A stretch of DNA of 64,000 nucleotides from Anarhynchus alexandrinus. Its lineage: Eukaryota > Chordata > Aves > Charadriiformes > Charadriidae. The stretch's first letter is position 1, and the number at the start of each line of letters is the position of its first letter. The stretch lies in assembly GCA_008711295.1 (NCBI GenBank), contig VUYV01000046.1:3673569-3737568 (forward strand), in the 5' to 3' direction. Positions 23,780 to 35,500 of the stretch are shown here, in pieces. Position numbers and translations under genes: made by a program. The notes below the pieces were generated by a model. It made no database searches and was not told where the DNA came from. It worked only from the letters and a program-made list of their open reading frames with translations.

Positions 23780-24052
23780 GGATAGTGCATCCAGTTTTCA
23801 GTCCTCCAGTGCAAGAAAGACATCAGCAAACTGGAAGGAGTTCAGTGGAGGGCCACTGAGATGGTCAGTCAGGTTGGAGCACTTGCCCAGTCAGCAAGGT
23901 TGTGCCATCTCTATCCTTGGAGGTTTTCAAGACGCAATTGGATAAAGCCCTGAGCAACCTGGACTGAGCCCATAGCTGACGCTGCTGGAGGCTGGTCTGG
24001 AGACATCCTGAGGTCCTTGCCCAACTGAGTTATTCCATGTTTCTATGAGTCT
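23780..24052 (+). mobile_element. CR1 LINE, internally deleted, plus strand
   Basis: The left part matches the CR1 ORF2 segment (CATCCAGTTTTCAGTCCTCC, AAGAAAGACATCAGCAAACT, GGAGGGCCACTGAGATG). It then jumps near 23888-23905 to the CR1 3' region (CCATCTCTATCCTTGGAGGT, AGCAACCTGGACTGA) and ends with a degraded tail (TTATTCCATGTTTCTATGAG). The segment encoding the last part of ORF2 is missing, so there is a several-hundred-base internal deletion relative to a normal CR1. The 3' family words (TTGGAGGTTTTCAAGAC, CCCATAGCTGA) differ from the 4.4 kb copy and indicate an older subfamily. Confidence 0.85.
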
Positions 24053-24663
24053 AAGTTATTATTAGTCATAATTTTCATAATAGGACCAACCAAGAATGGG
24101 TCTGTGCTAAACAGAGCACAGCACAAATTTGGCATTGTAGACAGTTTCTTTGATTGTCTTCTTTATTTCTTGAGACCTACTTGTCTTCTCTTGCACTTTG
24201 CTGGAATATTGCATTTCTCAACTATGAGATGTTCCAGTTGTAACAACATGTGACAAGAATGGCATATACCCCTTCAAAAATTAAGGAAAGGTGTAAATTT
24301 TCTTGTTGATAATTTAAAAATCAACTTTATTTGCTCAAAACTCTCTGTTCTGGACCTTTTCATAGATTATTCTTTGAAGAGTCTTGCTTTCATACTGTCT
24401 GATGTAGTCTTTCATTCATCTGAAAAGTGATATTTATTTAACAGACAAAAAATACAGTTTATATATATGATAAACACAGTGAGACAAGTCTTTAGTAGCA
24501 TAAATCAGTGTGCCACCTTTGAAATCCATGGAGGTATTTTAGTGTGTCAGAAACTGATGGGACCATTACATATCATCTTTGCGTATCTGTGTGAGGTCTA
24601 TCTTGGTCACATACAAAATCTCATTTAAGGCCTCATTTCACTTAGGTATTTTAATAGTTGCCA

Positions 24664-24733
24664 AAATTTAAGCATGTCATTCAGTTGATTGCAAAAAGAT
24701 TCATCGTGTATTTAAGCACCCTGCTGAATCATG
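24664..24733. repeat. Ancient palindromic repeat relic (TTTAAGCATG type)
   Basis: The words ATTTAAGCATGTCATTCAGT and GTATTTAAGCACCCTGCTGA fit the order of an old dispersed palindromic repeat in which TTAAGCAyG arms flank a short central inverted repeat and end in a CTGAATCAGG-like word. A clearer member is at 59648-59750. Confidence 0.45.
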
Positions 24734-27009
24734 ATAAGGAGAATAAGTGAGGGATATAAAGGATAATTTTAAATAGTGGAACATGCCTACCAGCATACTG
24801 GAATGCTCTGAAATGTATATGCTCCCTTTTCCCCAAAAAACAAAGAGAAAAGCAAAAAAGTGTAACTTCTCTGCAGGGTCCCTGGCGAAGGATTTGTAAA
24901 GTCAGCAAATTTCTTTACTGTTTGCTTTGCAGTGCAATACCTTCACTTTTCAGTTGCTTTCCCTGTAACGTAGACCTGTTCTTTGTCGCTTGACCTCCTC
25001 TGTTTCTGCCTTTACAAACTGCTCTTTTTTAAACAGCCCTTCTGCTCAAAAGATTGTCAAGTACTGTGGTTTCTATTTTCAGCTTGCAGTTAAAAGCTCT
25101 TTGTTATTTTCACAATCCTCCCTTCTTGTGACTTTCACACTATAAAAAGGCTATCTAATTCCTATCGCAAGAATCCTGGCAAAACCACTCATCAAATTAC
25201 GCCAACTGAACGTAAGAACAAATCCTATCATTTGGAGTAACGTGCTTGAGGAACTGAGAAGGAAAAATACACAAGAGGTGCTCAAAAAATAAGCACAGGG
25301 AAATTTTTTTTTTATGGCAGTACAATAATGTCCTTCCACAGTTGCTGTGGTACAGTCCAATTTGCTAATTAAAAAAGCACCGAAGGAAGAGTTCAGTGTC
25401 ATCCAACAACACCATTGGTAAATAAATGTGGAGCTGCTTTGAGAAAGACAGCTGTAAGAGATCAAGAAACTTGTGTAAAAGTGGGCAGAGATATAATTAA
25501 ATATACGGTAAATATGACTTTATAAGAGCAGGCGCACATATACAAACAGATCAACCAACTCCGGAATGCATGAGGTTACTCTGTAGGTTTTTGTTTCTGT
25601 TTGAAATGACTGACAGATTATTAATAGTTTTTACATCCAAGAAAATGAATCGGTTGTGTTGGCCCTCTGCGTGCAGAAGGTTCACCAGTGCCCAGTGAGT
25701 CTTGCTAAGTCACCTCAGTCAGTCATTTTCTCTTTCCAACTGTGCACTTCAATAAACAGGAGACAAAGCTGACAACTGATTGCCTATGATTCACCTTCCT
25801 TTCAAGCTGCTCTCTAGAGTACACAGTATGCAGAAATCTAGAAAATCTTTTTTCTGACATAGTTTTGTTGTGTATTATAAAAGACGACATGAGTCAGTAA
25901 CTGTGACACGGATGGGAATTTGGAAGTTCTAGACCCAGTTCTTGGTTCTTCACTAGAGTCCATTAAAAACCTTTAAAGCCTTTCATTTCTCTCCTCCTAA
26001 ACTCCACCTCGGGGACGCGCAACATTTTCAAATTCTTCTCCTCTTCTATTATGCTTTTTGCTGTTATTGCTTTATTTTTCAGTAAATCTATACAACAGCC
26101 CGAACAGTGAGCTCCAGTCTTCATTGCCTCACTCATCATTGATCAGATTGTTCACCAAATGATGCCAACACTGTATTATTACTTGCTTTTTATATAATGA
26201 GAAAAATATGTGGGAAAAATTACCACTAGTTTATCCCTTGAATACAGACCACACTTTTAAGACTACGCTTTCAGCAGATCTGCTTTTTATATTATTCTCT
26301 CCCCTCTTGACTACCATTTTTATCTCCTGACATTTATGTCATGTCAGCACTTCAGCCACAAAGTGTAGAAAAATATTTACTCTGTTTGCTACATCGTCTT
26401 GCTCCCACTTACAGCAGATGTGTTTGCATCGCTTTTCAATTCAGAGGTGCGTGAGCACAGATTCAAGTTAGGCTAAAGGCTAGACTCAGCTCCCTGCTGA
26501 GCAAATTGCTCTGCTTGCTGACAATTGTAACTTCTTGTGAATGCATGTAAGAATAAAATTGGTATTAAGATTACAAGATTTATGGGGCAGCGAAGACATC
26601 TTTTTCTTCTGCTAGAACATGTGTCTGAATCAAATGGTTCCATTCATTCTCAGGGCTGTAATAAGACCAGTGAGGAAGCTCAGTGAGTACTTAGTTGTGG
26701 GGATGGTGGTTGGAAAAAGTTCAGGGTTGTTTTTTTTTTTTTCCTTGTTGTTGTTGCAAAGTAGGTTGAAGCAGTTTTTCTGAAATTTTATCAATTGAAA
26801 AAAAAAAATAATCATGGGGAAAATATTTTGGAATTCAAATATTTGGCATCTGGATTTTTTGGAAAACCTGCTTTGCAAATTGGGTTCGGAATTTTCTGTT
26901 TTGTTATTTTGTGGGCTTTTTGTCATTATTTGGATGTAATTTTAAAATAAATGAGAAAAAACATCATTTCCCACAACGGCATTGCTGCAGCTGACTATGT
27001 TATTTTCCT

Positions 27010-27031
27010 GGGGTGGTGGTGGGGTTGTGGG
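27010..27031 (+). other. G-rich tract, possible two-tier quadruplex
   Basis: Runs of G4, GG, GG, G4, and G3 separated by 1-4 bases occur over 22 bases. Only two stacked quartets are guaranteed by spacing, so stability would be modest. No promoter context is visible. Confidence 0.35.
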
Positions 27032-28370
27032 AAGCCTTTACAATCTTCAGTAGTCCCATGACTTCGGACTTATTAGAGTATATTGACCAGAAGAGGCGTC
27101 CCTTGTCTTCTTTGACAATTAAACCAACTGATGCTCTGGAAGTTGAAGTTACAGTGATTCGTGGTGTAAACCTACTCCAAAATGTAGACATTTCTACAAA
27201 GCAAACATTCTCATTTTTGACTTGAATCAAAACTCATGGAGTAAACTTCAGTTCATAAATGTGCTCATTGACTAAATCTTACTGTTTCAATCTACTGGAG
27301 GTGGGACCCTTGAACTCAGCGGGTGTTTTGAGAGCCAATGAACTATCTTATGTGGGGCTTCATAATTAGAGGTGATGCTTCTGGAGGAGATTAGTGTCTG
27401 CTAGAGAAAGATTATTCCCCTGTTTAGCAAGAATTATAAACTCACCAGAATAAGACAGCTGGTCATTCACCTTCTTGGCAAAAGCCTCCAGAAATGATTG
27501 ATGGCTCATAGTCCGGCACAAACACAAGGGTCTGCCAGTGCTGTAAATTCCTCTGTTGTCTGTACATCCAGATTAAGTTCTCAGTGCTGTTCCTACAGTC
27601 CGTGAACTAATAGCAGGCTCAGTGCATTGGCAGGAACAGCAAACGAACTGATACAAACTAAATTCGCTTAACTAAATTAAATACATGGCAATGCTAAGAG
27701 AACTGAGTTAAGGGCCTTCAGGAAATGTAAAGAAGGAAAAAAAGTATAGGCTTGTTTCCCAGCGGCAAAAACAAAAGACAAGATTTAAAGGGAGACATCA
27801 GGAAAGAAAAATCTTTTAAATATAATGTACATATGAACAGAATGCTTTGTGTTTTTAACACATAATCTGGATTTGTTGTTGCATGGAGGGTGGGCAGGGA
27901 TAAGTCTGAGAAGGATCTGTGCTAGATGAAAATAGAAAGCTTTCAAAGATTTAACCATGCAGTAGAGGGAAGAAAATGTCCTTCAGTTGTTTTTTTTTTC
28001 CTTTCAATAATAAAAGTCTGAGAAACACAAAGTGGCAGAGAAGTACTTGGAAGGAAAATGCACAGTAATTACCCAGGCTTTGAGGTTCCATGGAGATTTT
28101 TTTTGCCAGGCCAAGTTCTCCAGTCTCACTGTTGTGACTCAGAGTGAAATTTATCTCTAAATATTAGTGATCCCTGTGTGGCAGCCACTATTGTCTCTGA
28201 TTTCTTAATTATGCTACCATTAACCAGAGAGAGAAAATACCCTTGATATTGCCTTGGCTTGAACCAATCCTGCAGAAATTTGTTAGGAAGGGAAATCCAA
28301 AGGGATCATAATTTTTTCCACTCATCATAATATTTCTGACAGCTTCTGCAATTTTTTTGTTTCTTTTCAG

Positions 28371-28467
28371 CGAGCGAGTCTGCCCTGTAGAGTGGGAGGA
28401 GAAGTGGCCCATGCCCCTGCCCCAACTGCCTCAGCACCTCGGCAGGAGAAGAGCTATCCACAGTCAG
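28371..28467 (+). other. Candidate exon (unconfirmed, likely non-coding)
   Basis: A very good acceptor (long T-rich tract ending TTTGTTTCTTTTCAG at 28370) precedes a GC-rich 97-base segment that ends CACAGTCAG before GTTTGT (28468), a weaker donor. One frame has a stop (CCTGTAGAG) within the first 20 bases. GC content is well above the flanks. If real it could be a non-coding RNA exon or a 3' terminal exon running further right. Confidence 0.2.
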
Positions 28468-31100
28468 GTTTGTCTCTGGATTCAGGATTTCTCACTTCTC
28501 CCGGCTGCTCTCTGGCAGCCCTGTAGCTGGAATTACGCTGCCTCCAACAGGACTTTTTCCAGCCACAGAAAGACACTATAGCAAAGCAATAGAAAATCTG
28601 GCTGCACTAATAATATGCCCCATTTCCCCCCGGGCCAAAGGTTGATGGCTCCTTTACATACCTTATTCCATCTCTTCATATCTGCTCAGATTTCTTTTTT
28701 CGTCCCATCAGCCTTGCCTTGAACTGAGAGCAGATTTTGCCGAGGACTTGAACCATGGACAAGCAGAAATTTCAGCAATAGAAACCAAGAAATCTGTTCT
28801 TCCACCTGATTGTGAAAGTTGTGAGCTCTTCCAGGCTGTTATCTCTGGAGGCTGGCCAATTTTCAACCTGGCTTTACGAAATGTATTTGTGAAATCATTC
28901 ACATATAGCTGGTTTGGAAGAGTACTCTGACATGGAGCTCTTCTCCTAGTGCCACAAAGTGGTGAAATGGAAAAAGATGAAATCTATATTTAATGAATTA
29001 AAATTTCACCCGGTGTAAGCAATTCTGCATCTAATGCAACCAGCTCTTGCCAAGTTTTCAATAAAACAGTTGCTTTCACCTGACATTTATTTCTTGAATA
29101 AAGCCATACTTGAGATCAGTATGTTTTCATGCTGAGATTGTTAGCAAACTGAAAATAGATGGAAAAGTTTGGCCTTTCCAGCAGGACAGCAATACAGAAT
29201 TTATTAACAGGAGCAAAGCAGGACAAAAAGAAATCGTACGTGTATTCCTTTAAATTAAGGGGATTACTGTAATGGGACATCTGGTACTTTAAAGTGCAGA
29301 TTGCAAACTCGCTATGCTGTATCATTTTAATCCCCATAAGTAAATGCTCCCTTCCAGCTTCCTTTCCTGTATTAGTTATTCTCCTGCTTGCTGTCCTTGT
29401 ATATGGGAAGAACAAATCCAAGGGCAAAATGTTGAGAAGCAATTTGATTTTGTAGACGCTTTGTCAGGCCCTATCCCCAGAACTTGTGCGGATGTGGGAG
29501 AGGAGTGAGGCTATGCTGTATGGCTAAATCACATGCTTTAACATCTCAGCTTCAGTTCAGCACGACATGACTTCAGGCAGACCCAGAATTTCATATGGGA
29601 ACAGTTAAATAACTGCGAACATCTAAAGCAGAGCAGAACAGCATCAGGCAGTGAGGGGTAAATGCCTACAGGCAGGCCAAATCTACAGAAGAAAGAAAAT
29701 TGCAATGCTGTATATTCTGCATAACAAAAGAAATGTACTTGTGATGAAAGCTGGCTAAACTTATACCAGTTTTGGATAGGAGATAATAATTATTGCCATT
29801 GTAATCCTGGATAATTCTTCAGTGTAATTATCAGCCTCACCAGAGTTTATTACACACGTGGTGGCTGGAGATTTGTGAAGTCTGGATAGTTGCTAGCCTC
29901 TGGATCAGGATAACGTTCTGCTTTTTTTTGTTTGTTTGTTTTAATCTGTTATTTCAAAAAGCAGATTATTTCCTTTTTTAATTTTAAAGAGGACTCTTCA
30001 AAACAGATAAATAATCTTACTCTGAGCTGATAGTCCACATCTATATTTGAAAAAAATGTTTTGAGTTTTGTTGCAAAAAAGACAGATTTATAATACTGAT
30101 TACTATATTTATTTCTAAACATTCTTTCTGCTAAACATGCATTTGCTGTATAAGAGAACAACCATCTGTGAATTTCTGAATTTCATTAAACAGATGATAA
30201 GTGTTTAGTGATAATGATTTCATTAAACAAATGCTAGTGTTTTGTTTTCCACAGGATTAATACATTTCATACACAAGAATTATCATAAACTAGTATGGAC
30301 TTTAAACAATTTGCAAACTGGAAATAGTCCCAGAATTATATCGTTTGTTTAGTTGATTCAGATTAATTAAGAAAAGCAGGTTATAAATCTTAATTATTAT
30401 TAAAAATTCCTCTGAAATTAAAAAAGAGACAACCATAGGGGTTTTGTAACTTTTGCAATTTATTTTGGAAATGGCTAGCACTGCTTTTAACATCGTTTTG
30501 TGTGACTAAATTTTTTGTAAGCACAACTGTTCTTTCACAAGTATTTACAAGAAAGATTTCTTTATGACTTTCAGGGAAAGATTTCAGCAGAAAGGCTTTC
30601 AAACAGTCTGAAAGTCATTTTGATGCGCAGTTAAAAAAACGAACACGTTTTGCCTTTACTTGTCGTAGCTGTTCAGGTGGCGGGGGGGAGTCTTACTGAG
30701 CCATCAAATCAGAGATACTCACTAAGTGAGCAAAGCCAAAGGTGGGCACTGACAGCTCGAAGTGCTGTAGTGGGCTCCCAGCACAGAGCAAATGCTGACC
30801 AAGAGCATCACCCAACACGGGGAAGAGGGAACCTTGAAAGCTTGAATAGTTTTCTACTGGTTTCTGTCTCCCACATTTGCAGAATCCGTTTCTCTTTTCT
30901 ATCATGATGTAGCAACAATGACAGTTTGAGATGACCTTTGTTCCCTTCCTCTGGCTTCCAGCTCTTCTCTCATTTGCAAAAGCCTAAGCAGGAAACATCT
31001 ACAAGCCTTCCTACTCCTCCTTGCACTGCCCCCTTGAGAGCCCTTTTCTAAGAGGAACTGATGTGTGAAACAGCTGAAAAAAAATTTTCCATTTACATCT
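28468..31100. other. Non-coding stretch, no gene seen
   Basis: Unique sequence with a T8/(TTTG)n tract at 29922-29942. A segment at about 29780-29870 is rich in ATTA/TAAT words and reads like a possible conserved non-coding element, though conservation cannot be tested here. No repeat body or coding gene was recognised. Confidence 0.5.
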
Positions 31101-31874
31101 TCATAGAATCATGGAATCATAGAATGGTTTAGGTTGGAAGGGACCTTAAAGATCATCGAGTTCCAATCCCCCTGCCATAGGCAGGGACACCTCCACTAGA
31201 CCAGGTTGCTCAAAGCCCCATCCAAAGTGGCCTTGAACACCTCCAGAGATGGGGCAGCCACAGCTTCTCTGGGCATCCTGTGCCAGTGCTTCACCATTCT
31301 CAAAGTGAAAAATTTCTTCCTAATATCTAATCTAAATCTACCTTCTTCCAGCTTGAAGCCATTACCCTTCGTCTTATCACTACATGCCCTTGTAAAAAGT
31401 CCTTCCCCAGCCTTCTTGTAGGCCCCCTATAGATACTGGAGGTGGCAATAAGGTCTCCCCGGAGCCTTCTCTTCTCCAGGCTGAACAACCCCAACTCTTT
31501 CAGCCTCTCCTCATAGCAGAGGTGCTCCAGCCCTCGGATCATCCTCATGGCCATCCTCTGGACACACTCCAACAGGTCCATGTCCTTCTTCTGTTGGGGA
31601 CTCCAGAGCTGGATGCAGTACTCCAGGTGGGGTCCCATGACAGTGGAGTAGAGTGGCAGGATCGCCTCCCTCACCCTGCTGGCCACACTTCTTTTGATGC
31701 AGCCCAGGATACAGTTGGCTTTCTGGGCTGTGATCGTGCATTGCTGGCTCATGTTGAGCTTCTCGTCGATCAGCACCCCCAAGTCCTTCTCCTGCTCTCC
31801 AGCCATTCCCCGCCAAGCCTGTATTTGTGCTTGGGACTGCCCCTACCTAGATGTAGGACCTTCCACTTGGCCTG
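31101..31874 (-). mobile_element. CR1 LINE, 5'-truncated copy, minus strand
   Basis: The 3' terminus is at the left (TCATAGAATCATGGAATCAT, reverse complement of the CR1 tail). Reading leftward-to-rightward on plus, the 3'UTR is followed by the ORF2 tail and then the thumb/end of reverse transcriptase, stopping near CCACTTGGCC. Similarity to CR1 is high, so the copy is relatively recent. The right edge is the 5' truncation point. An older CR1-clade fragment follows about 250 bases further right. Confidence 0.93.
31327..31806 (-). pseudogene. CR1 ORF2 remnant (RT C-terminal part)
   Basis: A minus-strand frame of 159 codons. Its first two thirds follow CR1 ORF2: [18 protein letters not shown], then [18 protein letters not shown], then [18 protein letters not shown], then [18 protein letters not shown]. 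After [10 protein letters not shown] the frame shifts (the expected YLKG block appears as [10 protein letters not shown]), so the last third is out of register and the true tail continues in another frame. The catalytic core is absent. The element is dead. Confidence 0.88.
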
Positions 31875-32124
31875 CACCCCTTCCCAGGGTTTCCAACTGA
31901 TTACATCTTTATTCCCAGTTTATAGCACACATTTTTGTTATTGGTCAGTAGTACACGACCCTGCATTCAGTACAAGTGAGTATCACCCCATTTCTAATGT
32001 GGCAGGACTCAGACCACTCCTCTGGATCCATGCAATCCTGATCTGTGCCTGTCACAACTTTAGGTCGATGGAAAATTTCAATATCTTTTTTATGCTGCAT
32101 TTAGTAATTAAAATGTTAATGGTA
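31875..32124. other. Unassigned spacer between two CR1-type fragments
   Basis: This 250-base stretch shows no clear CR1 word order. It may be part of the older fragment that has decayed past recognition, or host sequence trapped between two insertions. Confidence 0.4.
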
Positions 32125-32590
32125 AGTCTGGAGGAACTCTGGAGAACTTCCCTAAACACTTCTCTTCAGCGTGACACCTCCCTGCTGGAAAGCAGTTGGC
32201 TCCCCTTAGCTAAACCTCTTCCCACTTTACAGATGTTACACTGATTCTCCATTTTTCTACCTCACTAGTGTTTTCCCATGTGGCACCATGTCTAATGCCC
32301 TAGTTAAATTCAGACAGATTTCATCTACAGCATTTCCTTTGTCTGGATAATCAGTTATGCTATCAAAGGGAGCTATCTGATTATTCGAGCATTATCTACC
32401 CTTGGTAAACTATTTAGCATTTTATCTCATTTTCTGTTTACCTCATGTAACTAACATTCCTCAATTATTTTTTATAAACCTACTGAAATATTGAAGCCGA
32501 AGCTTTGGATGGTAACTTATTCCAATAATTTCCCTTTTCCCTCACTTGAACTGTTCTCCAGGTATACTAACATAACCCCTTCCTTGGCAT
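32125..32590 (-). mobile_element. Ancient CR1-clade LINE fragment (RT region)
   Basis: Minus-strand and heavily decayed. In plus orientation the words appear in the order of a reversed CR1-clade reverse transcriptase: GGAGGAACTCTGGAGAACTT, GCGTGACACCTCCCTG, CATGTGGCACCATGTCTAAT with GCCCTAGTTAAATTCAGACA, TTCATCTACAGCATTTCCTT, TCTACCCTTGGTAAAC and CCTACTGAAATATTG. It resembles the fragment at 22255-22735 and covers a similar part of the protein. Frames are broken throughout. Confidence 0.75.
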
Positions 32591-35500
32591 TTAACGCGTC
32601 TTCATGTGACAGACCTCCTGGAGTCTGGAGGTGGGGGTGGTCCAGCCTGCCTGCTTGACTTCTTTCCACCCCAGAGATGGGGCTTTCCTTTTCCATAACC
32701 TCTCAGCATCCCCTTGCTGTGGCCCTGTGCTCAGTGCCATCTTCCCAACAGAAAACGAAGACACTGTATTCCCAGGGGTGCACAAGCAGCTCAGAGAAAT
32801 GCTTTATCTAGTGCTCACAGGGAGTAAGAGCTCTTCTTTACAGCTCTCTCCGTAGCTGCAGAGGAGCACTGTGCTATTTTTCTTTATGTAAACAGGCCAT
32901 TCTTTACATCCAGTCAAAGTAATCGCAAACAGCATTTTGACTGCAAAAGCACAGAGGACTTCCCAGACTTAGATGAAAGTGGTTAGTTGAGGTTTATATA
33001 ATTCTTGTTTGAATTCATTATACATGCATGGATACATGAATCTTGCAAGAACTTTTCTAACTATGTATTTTGGTGCCTAAGGAATAACATTCTGCAGAGA
33101 TAAAAGCCCAAATCCAGCAGACCGTTGTATCAGAAATTCTTATCTAATTTTCAACATTTATAGAAGGATAATTACCTTCCTCCTCTCACCCCCCACTGTT
33201 TTAACAAGGAGTTGGTTAAACTTCTTTTTCTTCCAGAGGACGTAGCAAAAGTTTGAGATCCAGTTAACCCTGACTGGTAATCCCAGTTCCTTCATTGGCT
33301 CATACTGGAATTCTCACCAGGTCATTTACATCAGCATTTTCAAGGGCCTTTGACAGGCTAGTTGCCTTCACTTCTTATTTCTAATGCGAGAAACCAAGAA
33401 CTTGGTTTCGGTGGTCCAAAGCCATGTCACTGTGAGATCAAAGAGACGGAGCTGAGAGGATGCCAGGCTCCTGGCTGCCAGCTCATGCCCACTGTGGTAC
33501 GTACCCTTCAGAAACCCGTGGTGCACACACACTGAATAACAGTAGTAATAGAAGTGATGTGATACACTGTCCTCTGGAGCATTACAATGTACCACACTTT
33601 CATGGATCAGATGAATGAAGGAAAGATAGGAAATGATTACTCTGCAGGAGCCTGAATCAATCCCTCCACATTCTCTACCAGACCTGGAAACATTTGGCTC
33701 TTGCAAATAATCTTTAATCAGATAGGTCACGCTATTAAAGTCAATGGCTCCTTCTGTGAATAAGGACTACTCAGCAGGCTAAACATTTGCTGGACCGATT
33801 TCTAAGTCTTAAAATGCTCAGAGAAAACACAAAATGCATTCTATAAATTCTTGTTGCTGCACTTCACATTTTACTACAGAGTGAAATTTTATTGCTAGCT
33901 GTCATTTATTAGAAAAAAAAAGAGAGAAATATGAGCAGGACCCAGATGGCATTGTGCTTTTTACATAATTGCAAAATACTTATGTTACAGGCAATTTTCA
34001 TTATGTACTAATCAAACTTGTGTAATCCTGTCACTGCACTGTCAGTATGATTATCACATCTGTTTAACAAAAAGTTGAGTAACAATCATAAAGAAAAATA
34101 GATAAATTAATGTTTGTCTCAACAGAGACGCCAAAGAGGAAAAGGTCCTGCTGCAGTTGCAGTTCTCAACGTACAAGAAGTCAGGATGAATTGTGGCATC
34201 AGTGTGAAATACTCCAGAGAAAAGCAAGTGGTATGACAACAATCAGACAAGATCACAGGAGCAGTTAAGCCAGCTAGCAAAGATTTTACGATGTCCCTTG
34301 TGAACATCTGAAAGCAGCACTCAGAACCTGCTGCGTTTCCTTTCTTTGCCATGCAGAGAACAATAATACCTGAGAGCATCTTTGTTATATGTGGTTTAGT
34401 TGGGAAGAATATCTGGAACATGAAGAAAGAATCAAAATATAATGGGAACAGTAAGAGATAGGCAGAGTGTTCTGGCAGCATCCCAGAAAAAGACATCACA
34501 AATTTAGCATCATGGGCTGTGCAGGAAAGAAAGGGGACTCACAATTCAAATCTTGCAATGGCTGCACAAACAGGCACTGGAACTGCGAGGTGCTGCTCTA
34601 GGATTAGTGTGCCAGCGGACGGAGACAGTGTCGATGCCTACAGAAGTAATAGTTATGGTCACCACACAAAACCACTCCACTCACCCTCAAATCATGAAAA
34701 ACAGTTATGACTGCAACCTCTAAAAGCCTGCATGAAGACCTTGCCTTGAATCTTGTTGACGAACTGTCTGCAGACTCTAGTGACCACTGTTGAAATCTGA
34801 CATCTGGTAAGGATGACCACTTGCCAGGAGGAATGATGACTGTGCCTTTACTTACACCGTGGGGCTTTGTAACAACCGGTCAGAACAGTCTCCAGCTCCA
34901 GACTTCCAGTTTTCAGCCAATCTGCTGCAAAGCCCTGAACTGACCGCCCTTGGGAGCGAGATCCTCTACGGTCCTGTGATTTTGTGTCCCCTGGTAGCTG
35001 GGGAAGAGCAGATCTGCGGAGCTCTCTGTGCAGCTAGAGCAACGGCAGGCAACTCAGATGCCCTGACACAACTGCAGAATCAAAGAAATCATCTCTCTTG
35101 GGTTTCAGCCTGCCACTGCCCTGCAGTGATTACCTCCTCCAGAGTAGCAATTCTGGCTGGAACCAATGTTAATCTCATCACTCTTTTGCATACTGCTGGC
35201 TTGCAAACCCAGTCCACCTAAACCATGCTAGCTTCTAAACCACTGAAGCCTAGGTGGCCTTAAAACACCAGCCAGTCTTTTTAAGCATTCAGGACCACAT
35301 TCATTTCTTGTATAATCCCCAAGGCATCTAATTTCTGCCTTTTGACGTTCACATGCTGCTCAGGTCCTTGGCTGTAGAGGAAGCCCTGAAGTAGGATTTT
35401 CAAAGGCTTTTTCTTCTGATCACAGCTGAGATCTTACAGAAGAAACACCTGGAGCCCGGCCAATGTCTACTTCCTAGTGTGGTCACGGCGCTGATTTATG

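Larger units (their letters stand above)
24053..28370. other. Non-coding stretch, simple repeats and one old relic
   Basis: Unique AT-rich DNA with homopolymers: T10 at 25304-25313, T13 at 26730-26742 and A11 at 26798-26808. A G-rich GGGGTGGTGGTGGGG tract starts at 27010. An old palindromic repeat relic lies at 24664-24733. No coding gene was recognised. Confidence 0.55.

Noticed and set aside
31522..32244. 240-codon plus-strand open frame, the longest in the window
   Set aside because: Its first half is the antisense of the minus-strand CR1 ORF2 (31101-31874); this CR1 strand is naturally stop-poor. The rest runs into unassigned and ancient CR1-clade DNA with no domain.
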